From the NCBI GenBank assembly GCA_047495785.1, contig JBLDXI010000025.1:1302001-1366000 (forward strand): DNA of 64,000 bases, in the 5' to 3' direction. Both the position numbers and the translations under genes were made by a program. The notes under the pieces are model-generated. The model worked only from the letters and a program-made list of their open reading frames with translations. It had not been told where the DNA came from and made no database searches. Shown here piece by piece: positions 53,540 through 64,000 of the stretch. This DNA is from Lepidodermella squamata. Its lineage: Eukaryota; Gastrotricha. Position 1 is the first letter of the stretch, and each line of letters starts with the position of its first letter.

Positions 53540-56500
53540 CTATTTCGTAGCTGATGAAACGCACGAGTGATTGTGGAGGCTGAGGCTGTGGTGCGACGTC
53601 GGCGTGTTCTGCTGCGACTGCGACTGCACCGCATTCGACGAGCCCATCGGCGTCCGCGGCTTGATGCGCTCCGACTGCGTCCAGCACGTCTCTTCGTCCC
53701 AGTGGTCGGAGAAATTATCGAAAAAGACTAGCATTTCCGAGTCTGGGTTGAAGTTGTAGACGGCGTGCGACGCTTTGAATCGCCGCACTGATTCCAGAAT
53801 TTTGTGCTGGCGAAGGCGCTTTTCGAAGTTGATCGATGTACCGCCAGCCGCATCTTCTCGCATCGTATCAGGACATCCAAGATGCAAAAATGTCAGATCC
53901 TAAAAATAAAATTAAAATTAAAATTAAAATTAAAAAATTTCAGAATACTTTCTAGAAAAGCATGGGATATTATAGAGCAATTTAATAATTTAAAATGATG
54001 AAACAGATCGAAAAAATTCCAAAATATCATTGAGCTAGATGGAATGCTTACTGTTTCGCCGAAATATCCCCCACCTTAAAATAAATTCCCGCATTACTTG
54101 AATTTCCTGATTCTCCGTTGAGCTTATTTTTTCAATAATAATCAAGAAGTAACGAAATTGTACAAGCTAGTGCCCTCGTTTAGGGCCAAGTGGATGCCAA
54201 GTGGAGGCTTTTAAGGCCGTAAAAACGGAAACTATTATTCGTAAAATTTACAGAAGACTTTGTTGGCAAGAAGTCCTATAAATTCACTTACTTAAAAGTT
54301 GAGCTTAGTAATAGTGTCAATTATTGATGCAGTCTCAAGTGTTACCTTTGGCCTTGGCGAATAATTTATAAATTATTTTTAAACAATATAAGCTTACACT
54401 CAGGGTTAATCCGAGGTAGGGAATCGCAGGCGGATGGCAGTTTTCGAGTATACTCCTGTACGCCTTGAACGACCCACTCGAGTCGGTGAGATCTCGCAGC
54501 CCGTTGACAACTGACTTAATCCGCTTAACCACCCTCGCGGCTGAGGCGAGGCGAAGCACGGCGCCCGAATCGAGCGCACTCAACAGCGCTAGGCTAGAGT
54601 TGAAATTCTGCAGCTGCCGCAAATGCTGGACAACCTTCGCGAGTTTCAACATGAATCGCTCCCTCATTTTATCGCTATCTTGCTTCAAAATGATGGTCCG
54701 CGCCCAGAGTGACACGTCATTGAAATGGCGAGTAAAACTCGTTAAACGAGGCGTCATCAGCGAAATATCTCCCTTAATCGAATTCTCACTGCTGCTACCG
54801 CCGCCGCCGCCGCAATTAGTCGCGTAGACGAGTAATTCGGCTAAATCGAGCGATTCGAATAACCGCCAATCCAGCAGCGTCATCTGCTCGGCGATTCGCC
54901 GCGACCTGAAATCGAGTAGATTAGCCGGCCGTTTTGACGACGACGAATAATGCGAGTCTGAATGCGAGTTCGAAATCGCAGGGCTCAGCAGCAACACGTC
55001 ATTTTGATGCTGATTGAAATGGTTGTTCGACGGTAGATTCTGGAGATTCGCCTCGGCTCGAAGTAATTCCCGCCGCAGCGCTACGGCCAGATGCCACAGA
55101 CCCGGCCGCCGTAACAGCGAGTAGACGAATTCGGCCAGGCGAGATCGAAGTGACGGCCATCGAAATAGCGCGTCTGAGGTCGATAGGCTCGAAACGACGT
55201 GGACGAGTAGACACAGCGTTGAACAGGCCATTTTCTGCCGCGCGTCTTCCAGATTCAACCCGGCCTGGTGCCGCGATTCGGCCGTCAATTTTTCGAAGCG
55301 GTAAATCAGCTTATCGACGAGTTGATCCGGCGTTAGGAAAGTGCAGTACGTTGTTAGAAACGCGTCGACAAACGTGCGGTGCGACTCGGTTTGCGAGGGC
55401 AGCGATGCGTAGACGATCAACGCATCGGTTGGGCCGCTTTTCACGAGCCCCTTCTCGCCGGGCTTTTCGCTAAATTCGAGTAGTGATTCGACTTGATCCA
55501 TGAGTAAAATGTCCTGGCAAGCGCCTTGTCCGAGCGGCTGGGGCGGCCTCATAACCCGGTGGTTGTTGTTATTATTGTTCGATGATGATTGGCAGGAGGG
55601 CGGGGTGAGCGGGGGCGGGGCGGATGTGGCGATTTCCGGTTGTCGACACACCCAAACCGGCACTTGCGGTTGTTGTTGAGGTTTTCGATTGGCAGGTGGT
55701 GACATGGGCGGTTTCGAGGGCGCGTTAGTGCAAATAACAGGAATTTCGCGCGCCACGCTGCCGTTGACAAACAGCTCGGTCGAGGCAGTCCAGTTTTTCG
55801 TAGTTTCCTAATAATCAAACACAACAGGATGTAAGCGGGCAAGTCATACTTTTTCCTCTTGTTTATACGTGTATAATATCGAATAAATAACAACAAAAAT
55901 CAATCGCACGGTGCGCTAAGTCGAGTATGCAAAAAAATATTAAAAATTTGTGCACGCAATATCGGGATAGTAATAACGAGAAAATTGCGCACTGAGCCTA
56001 GTTCAATAATGACTCGAATAGGAAAAACTTTCTCGAGATAAATCGATCATTATATCAACAGCCCAAGGACTTCTCGCAGTAATTAGTTGAAAATTATAAG
56101 AATTTGAATAAATTGTAGATTAAATTAAGAATAAAATTAACGAGAATTGTAGTCAAGAGCAAAATTGTATTATATGAAATAATTTTTCAAGCGAAATTTC
56201 AAAAACTCGAGCAAAATTGTCATTTTCGAGTGGATTAAGCCAGATTATAAACTTGATGACAAAACCAAGTGCTAAAATGCACTTAAAATTCACCAAAAAA
56301 GTCATTGTTGGGCTCAGAGCCAAAACATTGAAAAATTAAACAATGAATTTGATGAATATATTTTCATAAAATATATCAATAACCTAAGAATAAAAATATT
56401 TCGACGATTCATACCTGTTTTGGTTGATGATTGATAGAGTTGTTTGAATTGTTTCCGGGCGCCGGCCGGATACTCATGTACTCAGGGCCAGGCGAGTAGC

Positions 56501-59500
56501 ACTCGACGTTATCGTAGACCCCATTTCGACCTAAGCCGTTGCTTTTCACTCGCTCAGGCGAAGACTCCGACCCAGAATCCCACCTCGGCACTGTGTTCTG
56601 ATATGGCGATGTTCGAGACGACTCGAATGAGACCGTTTTCAGCGTTTTTTCGAGTTGCGCCAATTTCCCGTGACCCCTCCGGTCTTGGGTCTGAGAACCG
56701 CTGAGAACGACTTGAACGGTAGACCTATTCCGGTGAGCGCCGGGCGCGGCGCCAAAACCTGACCCATCATCGGACGTATTCATCATAACGGTGGTCTTGA
56801 AAGTCGAATTGGCCGTTCTAAAAATAAAAAATTCATTAAAATCGGGAAACAAAAAATATTGAGCTTTTTACTTTGAATTCGGCATGTCTTCATTGACCGA
56901 GGTGGATTTTCGGACAGTAACCGGTACAACTGGCAAGCCTTCATCGATGCGGTTGAGCGTTTCCCGCAAACTGTTGATCACGTGAATCGTCTGTTGCTTA
57001 ATCGGCGGGCCGCGCGAGGGCGTTGCGGCACCGTTGCTGCAGTTATTATTATTATCAGGCAGCGGCCGCCTTTCCGTCAGTGTCGACCCGTTAGTTCGCA
57101 TGCTGATGCCGCTATCGCTCGGGCTGACCTGGTTGACTGCAGACAGCGATAGCAAATCGCACAATCGAGCCAAATGCGATAGTAGCGCTCCGACAGGTAT
57201 TAGCAGCGCAGTTGTCACAAAATCGTGCCTACAGAAAGTTGAAAAATGAGTGAAAAAATGAAAAGTCCAGCTTAATTTTTCCAATCGTCAAAAAATTAGA
57301 AAATTAGAATACACCTTTTCCCATTAGAAATTGCCGCGGCACCAAATGATTTTGCCGACCTATTTTTAGCTCGCACTTGTTCACGTGAATGATTGCTCTT
57401 ATTTTTTGCTTCTTCTTCGTCGTCGTATTCCACTTCTATGGCAATGATGGTAATGAGTGTATTTTATGGCTTTTGGCACTGATCAGAGCCAAAATATACG
57501 GCACGCGCCATATTTTCAATACGCTGATGTTGCTAAATTTAATATTGTGCTAAATTTGTTTAATATTTGGACCGTAATCTTCAAAGACAGAGTTTTATAA
57601 GCACTCATGAATGATGATTATAATTTGAACCTTATTTGGTCGTTCCGAATTTTAATACCTAAAACTGTGGAAACGCATTTTCTGAAACTGTTACAAAAAA
57701 ATTTCACCTCTGAAAACATTATCGATGGGCAATTTACTCCAGATATAAAAATACCGCAGCTCTAAGATTTGGGAGTATCGAAAATACGCCTTAAAATAAT
57801 TAATTTTAAAACCGTTATAAAAATCTGAAAATTAGATCGTTTTCTTATTGACCGTTGGAATTCTAAAGGAAGAATACCTACGAAGACTAACAATTTTTTT
57901 GATTGTAATTGTGCCATGTGGTAATTTTTAATGACATTCTTTCTTCCTTTTAAGAATATTTCTCTTACATTTGAAAATAATTTGCGAAATCAAGGTTCTC
58001 TTTTTGAATCAGCCGGTATTTATTTCCTCAACAAGCACCGCTATTTAGCATATTAAAATCAGCTGAAAAATGTTTCGCGAAATTCCGACATCAGGTGATA
58101 ATTTGTGGTCAATATATAATTTTTGCCATTTCTGCGAAAGCATCTTAATATAGATAACTCATATTAGAAGTTGCAGCTCTAAACTATTGTGAATGATATC
58201 ACTATGTAAAAAATATGGCGCGTGCCGTATATTTTGGCTCTGATCAGTGCCAAAAGCCATAAAATACACTCATTACCATCATTGCCATAGAAGTGGAATA
58301 CGACGACGAAGAAGAAGCAAAAAATAAGAGCAATCATTCACGTGAACAAGTGCGAGCTAAAAATAGGTCGGCAAAATCATTTGGTGCCGCGGCAATTTCT
58401 AATGGGAAAAGGTGTATTTGAAAAATCCAGCTTAATTCTTAGAAATTTCCAAATAATTATCCTTAATTGAAGATGGTTAAGAACTTGGGATTATTATCCT
58501 AGGAGTTGAGATTAGGATTTGATGAGCGCAATATCAGTAAACGATAATCGAAACGGAAAACAGCTGTTTTCGGTATTTTAAGGAGTTGATCAAACAAATT
58601 ACAGTCTCCGGGCTAAAAATAGCCGGTAAACACAGGCTGAAAACGTGTTCAAAGGCTTAACCTAGCTTAACTAACTATAAACTACTAGCACTAGGAGTAT
58701 TTATAAGTGAAAATACTCTACTATAGAGATCTACAAGTCGGCCGTTTTCATCCTCTGATGAGTATATAATAAGTTAAACGATAGCAATAATAATAATAAT
58801 AATAACAATAACTCAACAGGGCGTAGTGTATAACGTAGAAAAATCGCTGCTCTATTAACTGCTGATCGCGCGTGAGATATTGCGAGGCCGAACCTCATTT
58901 CTATCTACCTTAATAAAAATTACACGTGTGCGCAAAACGTATAGCAGTCATCGCGAGAGGCACATTGCGATGCACAGAGATATCAAATAACGCCTTTCGA
59001 GCAACGCAAAACCGGAACCATATAGTCGAGAGCGAGAGGGTTGGTTATAAACAACTGTTCGATTTGCGCACGATATATATGTATATCGGTACCCATATAA
59101 CGAAAAATCGCATTTTCTACGCGCGCGTTCAACCTCTTTCAACACAACAATAACAACGCGTCTAATAAAAACCGCAAACAATAAATAGTAAATAAAGCAA
59201 AAAGGCGCGCAAAATCACAAAGGTAAACATTGGTCTTCGGCCGCGAACCCGATCTACCCGGTCGCAAAAATATTAATACGCGTTATCTCTTTTTATCAGC
59301 GCTTGTTTGCGAGCGCATCCGCTAGATAGCGAACCGGGGCACGCTTTTTTATTATTTTTATACTACATATCAGCTCGAGTAGAAAAAGGCAGTGGGCCAG
59401 GTGGGGCGGAGTCGGCCGGCCGGACTGATCAGACGGAAAAATACGATAAAAATTATACGGCTATTACCGGAATCACTAAAGCGCTTTCAAGTCAAGTTGG

Positions 59501-62500
59501 ATGCGAAAATAAACAGGTACCAATAGATACCCGAGCGAAAATGTTGTTGCCCGGAAACAACAGCGGCGTGGCGTCAAGTGCAGAAAATATTGTTATCACA
59601 ATATATTACAGGTATACAAACGATTATCTTCGGAAATACACGCATAGGCATAGTGCAGCATCGCGGCCAAGTTCTTTTTAATTAGGTAAACTGAACCGGG
59701 GCTTGGTGCTCTAATATCAACAATAACACGGAAAAAATCACTCAATGCACGCAACCAAAAACAATCGGATATCCTGGATTACCAAGAACAAGCTTCAAAA
59801 ACGAGCCAGAATATACAAAATATGCTCATATTCAAATTATGATAAAAATCATGTAATAAATATAATTGGTAAATTCAGCCTAAATTTCAAGATTAGCCAC
59901 TAGATTGACCTAATCAGTAAGTAATCGAGATGTGGGAAAAAGGTATAAAAGAAAAATTTGGATGAGAGAAAATGAAGCGATCGAAATTCGGAAATTAGGC
60001 TCAATTACGAAAAAATCATTTGAAAAGAATATATAGGCTGGAAATTTATCAAAAATAAATCAAATAATTTAGCAAAAAAATCAGAATAATTCCTAAATAT
60101 TTCTATAATTGATTAATTACGTTATCAATCCACCCCAAATAAATGAAAAAAAATCAGCAAAAAATTACCTGATAGGCAACTGAGCTGCCGACTGGTCTTG
60201 ACTGGTTTTCGGGGACTGGCTGAGAACGTTACGAAGCTCGATTAGGATAAGAAAAAGCTGAGTTGCCGCGCTGTTAACCGCCTCAAAAAGTTGCTGCTGT
60301 TGTTGTGGCTGGTGGTTTGTAGCCGGCGGGACGGGCGAACTGGCGGCTGTTGAATCGACAAGAAAACACCGCTCAACAGCGAATAGCACCGCGTCGAGAG
60401 CGCGCCGGCAGTCTTTGAACAACGATCGGCATTGTTTAGTAGCCTAAAAACCACAGGAAAAAACTCGAGATAAGACGCGTGACAAAACCGAAATTGGATC
60501 TAGTGTAGCTCTCTACAGCGGGGGCTATTTCTGGGTACAGAATAATGCTAATGAGAATGTTTTGTATCCGAACCGCCGCCGTTTGACAGTGTGCATGCAA
60601 AATCCGAGAGGCAAATAAATAACATTATAATAAAGTGGTACATGGTGGTACCATGACTAGTAACTCTAGATGACGGCGGATGACGAAGAAGCCACAGAAA
60701 TCCCGGTCGCATTATTATTATTATAATATACGCGAGGCAATAACAACAATAACAGCGCAAGGAGTAGGAAGGGCGCAGTAATCTCTACGTGCGTGATTAA
60801 CCGCCCCGGCGACACCTATAGCTGAGCAGTTCGACCTTATTTACATTAATACTTTATCGCAACACATTTTTCGATTGCGCAACGCCAAGATATATAAATA
60901 TATACAAGACAAATTTTATTATATATAAGGTAGGTATATTCTAGGACTTAATTGTTTATTTATAGCACGCGGTGTTTGATCGCACGTGTCATATAGGTGC
61001 GCGACAGCTCTAGGGTGTGTAATAATAATATATAGCAAATCTATAATGCATCAGCCAAACAATACCTAGCAGCAACAATAACAACAAACATCCTGCTAAG
61101 AACAAGAAATGCATCAGGTGACGACGATTTCTATCGATTCGCGCGACTCGGCGCCCCCGACCAGAAACCGTAATTAACTAATTGCGATGGCGTCTCACTT
61201 TATTGGATTAAATCGAACCGAACCGCCTTAAACCGTGCGCAGCTGATGCACTTGTTCCAAGCCGCCGCAGCAGCAGCAATACGCCAGAGCGACAAATTGC
61301 AGCAGTATTAAGGTGGCTGGCTATATAGTAATAAGTTATTCCACAGCTAGTGGCGCAATAACACTGCGCTGTTTTTATTGCCCGGCTCCCGCTGCCTTGT
61401 TGCTGGCACGTTGTGTATAAGTAATCAACTTGATATACTTACTGAGTGTAGCAGTGGAGGAGAAGAAGACGAAATGCCTGTGTACTATAACCAACCAAGA
61501 CGCGTCCCCGAATAGCAGACTACTTACATTATACAAAAAGTTCATCGCATAGCGCATCTTCTTCATTTTCGCACCTCGCTCGCGCGTTAGAAATAACACC
61601 CCGGCGTATCTAACCAAAAATAACCAACGCCGCGTTTTTTATTTACCCTTGTATACAACGACCAAAAAACCAATATTTGCGCGATTTTCAGCCTGTCATC
61701 GGTCAATCGAGTGGAAAATCTAGCGAAAAAACTTTGCGAGAACAACAAATACAAGGCCTATTATTATAACAAGGTTGCTGTGCCCTGGTCGTAATTATGG
61801 GTTACTCGGAACGCGTGAAAGAAAGTGCAGATTGAAGGGTACTCGTTATAAGACGCGAGCGTGAAATTCCGATGCTATCTCGGTTTTGAAATGCGAAAAA
61901 TGGTAGGTTTTTATTCACATAAGCGCGGCGAAAACATTCCATTGACGAGAAAAAAGAATTCAAGTATCTAAAAATGAGCATTTCTCTAAATAATCTCTCA
62001 AAATTTTGAGCAAAACAAGGGTCAACAAGTCAATACTTGAAACGATTAACTGGGAATGAACGGAACTACTTATATCACGGCAGAAAAAAACAATATTGAG
62101 CATGAGGCAAGTATTCATAGCAATAATTTATGGTATTTTTTTATATTTTTCCTTCTCTATTAAAAAGAGATTCAAGTACTAGAACGACTAAAATTTGAAA
62201 TCTGGGCGTCAACAACTTAGGCGTTAAAGCAAATCTTGTGGAGTAACTTGATGTGTTAAGACGCAACTGCATACTAATCATGAGAAGCTTGTACCAATGA
62301 GTTTGGGTTGGGTTTTTTCATCTCGCTAGTGCATGAACTAAAGTAACTTTCTGTTTACTCAACTCTTACAAGTCAACCAAACGAATTGCCGCAAAAAAGT
62401 ATAAAAGCGAGAAAACCGCAGGGACTGTTTCGCTAATCATGGAGTTGGACCTTGAAGCGTTGTAGCTCCATCGTTTTTCTTTAAATTAAACGTTTTTTAA

Positions 62501-64000
62501 ATAATCAAGAAACTATTCAATATTAACTAGCAATAAATATCTAAACAGCCTCGCTTATCCGAAAATTAAGTCAGTGAGCTCAGTAAGTTTCAGCTTGATT
62601 AACGCTAAATAGGTATATGCTGCAGGAGCTCGCAATGTTATGAATCAATTATTCTAGTATAGCTAAACAGCGCATTTTCAAACTTATATTATCATACTAT
62701 TATCCATTAATTTTCTCGCGATCGAAAGCCTCAAATATCTCGACAGAGTATTTTATGTGAGCTTGAGCATCGAGAAATGACGAACTACCTAATAAGCCAT
62801 CCGAGGCCGATTCGAGGTCAAATCCATGCAGTCTTCAATTAAAGCGAAATATGAAATAATTCCGATCCCAAACAAAATAAACTAAGCGTTTCACTATGGC
62901 TTTTGTTGAAATGTTCGAAGATTCTAGTGCGGCTATCGTTATATTTAAAAAATCGAGCATTAAATTTGCACCGAATGCCACCGGTAAAATTGTTTACTAT
63001 TTCTACTGAGATGGGCTAATAAGTTCTATAGCCCTATATCAGGGCACTCAAGACTTCGATTTCCTCGAGAAATGTGAAAGCAGTGGTATTGCAAAAATTA
63101 GAGCGAGAGATATAAAATTGTCCACCAACAAATTTGTCATGACTTTTTTTATTTATTACAAAAAAACGAGATCGCATTTTAATGCCTTAAAACTAGACTA
63201 GAACTCACCACTCGTTTACGAAACATCACGTCACTACTCGCGAGATTAGCCAAAAACGTTAATAACAGGATTAAAACCCGGATGAAAGGCCTTATTTTCA
63301 CTACTAGTGCAAACTAATTTCATACACAAAAAAATGTATCAGCTTACATCAGTTTCCTCCCAGAAGTAGGGGCCATTTCGCGGCAGTGTTGCCAGCGACG
63401 TTAACGAAGCGTTGCGACGGTGGTTTTTCTTCGCCACAGCTTCCAGCTCGGCGCGTTTCGAAACCGAACCACTGCGAGTTAGCGGCGCGAAAGCACCGGA
63501 TTGAATAACCGGCACTTCGAAGACTGGTTTGACGTAGTTACTACCATCCGATTGAGCAGCATTCTCGACCTTCCGCAACGGCGGTTCGACTAGAGTTGTT
63601 GTTGCAACAGCAGGTTTTTGAGCATCATTCTTCGACTTTTTAGCGCGTAACCGTGGCAATGTTCCAAAAATTTGAGCGATTTGTATTGAAGCAGATAACG
63701 AATCTGAGCTAGGCCACGCTGCATTAGTAGTAGTAGTAGCAGCATGGCTATTACACAAATCCTGAGCCGATTGCGATTCCAATATCACAATTTCGCTTTG
63801 ATTCGACTGACTACCTGGTACAAAAATGAATTTTTTATTTTTGATTGACGATGAACCGGTTGATTGTTGGTGATTTCGGGGCAGAGTTGCGTAGGACGAG
63901 GCGGGCGAGGCCGAATCAGGCGAACCCCGCAGGCCATGAACCGAACTGAGCCGACCCTTGACTTTTCTCAGCAGCGAGGCGAAATAATTGCGAGGCGAAG
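53540..64000 (-). CDS. RAPGEF1: Rap guanine nucleotide exchange factor C3G/RAPGEF1-like (5' end beyond window)
   Basis: Visible exons, in coding order: 63348 to past the right edge, 60169-60443, 56872-57228, 56415-56817, 54398-55807 and 53540-53899. All junctions keep frame. The catalytic part is clear: a RasGEF N-terminal (REM) region (IVYASLPSQTESHRTFVDAF, TTYCTFLTPDQLVDKL) and a CDC25-homology domain (EQMTLLDWRLFESLDLAELL, SLWARTIILKQ, LRQLQNFNSSLALLSALDSG, SFKAYRSILENCHPPAIPYL, then DLTFLHLGCPD across the last intron). The C-terminal FFDNFSDHWDEETCW corresponds to the end of vertebrate C3G. Upstream exons hold low-complexity and Pro-rich segments (SKPPMSPP, EPPLRKVE) of the kind C3G uses to bind Crk SH3 domains, and a possible phosphotyrosine site YDNVECYSPGPEYMSI. 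It activates Rap1 downstream of adhesion and receptor tyrosine kinases. Extra exons inside 60444-63347 cannot be excluded. Confidence 0.9.
57260..58440. repeat. Flanking direct repeats around the foldback element
   Basis: 57260-57280 and 58420-58440 match at 19 of 21 bases (GAAAAxTCCAGCTTAATTxTT). They lie just outside the foldback arms, the left one separated by 27 bp. They may mark an unusual duplicated target or an older local duplication. Confidence 0.7.
57308..58418. mobile_element. Foldback element, perfect 209-bp inverted arms
   Basis: Arms 57308-57516 and 58210-58418 are reverse complements over all 209 bases as read by eye, starting AATACACCTTTTCCC and ending GGGAAAAGGTGTATT. The 693-bp centre is AT-rich with no long ORF, so the element is non-autonomous. 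Total 1111 bp inside the 2.9-kb intron 57229-60168 of the RAPGEF1-like gene. Perfect arms imply recent insertion, continuing gene conversion or an assembly artefact. Long inverted ends resemble foldback or MULE-type elements; no simple target duplication abuts the arms. Confidence 0.92.
58419..60168. other. RAPGEF1-like intron remainder
   Basis: Non-coding intron sequence; a TAA-type microsatellite (TAATAATAATAATAATAACA) lies near 58788-58808. ORFs at 58926-59681 lie in the intron and show no motif. Confidence 0.5.
60444..63347. other. Second long intron of RAPGEF1-like gene
   Basis: 2.9 kb with no obvious coding exon; contains TA- and TAA-rich stretches near 60715-61035. A small extra exon or internal promoter could be hidden here; I could not identify one. 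Confidence 0.5.

Noticed and set aside
58926-59681. ORFs inside the RAPGEF1-like intron
   Set aside because: No motif, no splice junction in frame, both strands open by chance.
1-64000. CRISPR arrays, prokaryotic operons, terminators or ribosome binding sites
   Set aside because: The window is clearly eukaryotic (spliced genes, signal peptides, poly(A) signals); no regularly spaced repeats of CRISPR type were seen.

Overview
The window looks like the genome of a nematode. Introns are short (mostly 48-63 bp) and end in the compact TTTTCAG-type 3' splice site. Gene spacing is tight. The gene families (nematode-style secreted Cys-rich and vWA-like arrays, a Ras-superfamily GEF and a class C GPCR) also fit a worm. 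Species cannot be named from sequence alone. Most genes lie on the minus strand, so transcription runs from right to left. I built exon models by reading splice sites and reading frames by eye; no alignment or database search was run.

Layout, left to right. (1) 0.1-1.4 kb: two related small secreted proteins; a third relative sits far away at 50.7-51.1 kb. (2) 1.7-34.4 kb: a minus-strand array of 15 paralogous genes, called LYL1-15 here. Each encodes a signal peptide, two copies of a Cys-rich module ending in CxCCGxxCN (resembling the CCxxxxCN end of Ly6/uPAR/activin-receptor three-finger domains) and a membrane anchor. The array is interrupted at 4.5-14.6 kb by an immunity-related GTPase (IRG-like, plus strand), a seven-module sushi protein, a tRNA-like element, a divergent actin and a MITE. 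It is interrupted again at 28.5-30.7 kb by a class C (GABA-B-like) GPCR. Six LYL genes (1, 2, 3, 7, 14, 15) have a transmembrane helix followed by a separate cytoplasmic-tail exon. Nine end in a bare hydrophobic tail that suggests GPI anchoring. (3) 34.9-36.8 kb: a type II membrane glycosyltransferase with two GT32-like halves. (4) 37.2-50.3 kb: seven tandem secreted vWA-like proteins (VWL1-7) that have all lost the metal-binding MIDAS residues, with a tiny ankyrin-like plus-strand gene and several mobile elements among them. (5) 51.7-52.7 kb: an EamA/SLC35G-type transporter. (6) 53.5 kb to beyond the right edge: the 3' part of a RAPGEF1 (C3G) orthologue, whose long intron holds a foldback element with perfect 209-bp arms.

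The striking biology is a dense block of fast-diverging extracellular protein families (two-module Ly6-like proteins, MIDAS-less vWA proteins, sushi protein) next to an IRG GTPase. That is the kind of locus expected for environment- or pathogen-facing intestinal or surface proteins. Several promoters, mainly those of the cytoplasmic-tail class, carry GATA motifs that in worms drive gut expression. This functional reading is inference; what the sequence shows directly is the gene families, exon structure and repeats.
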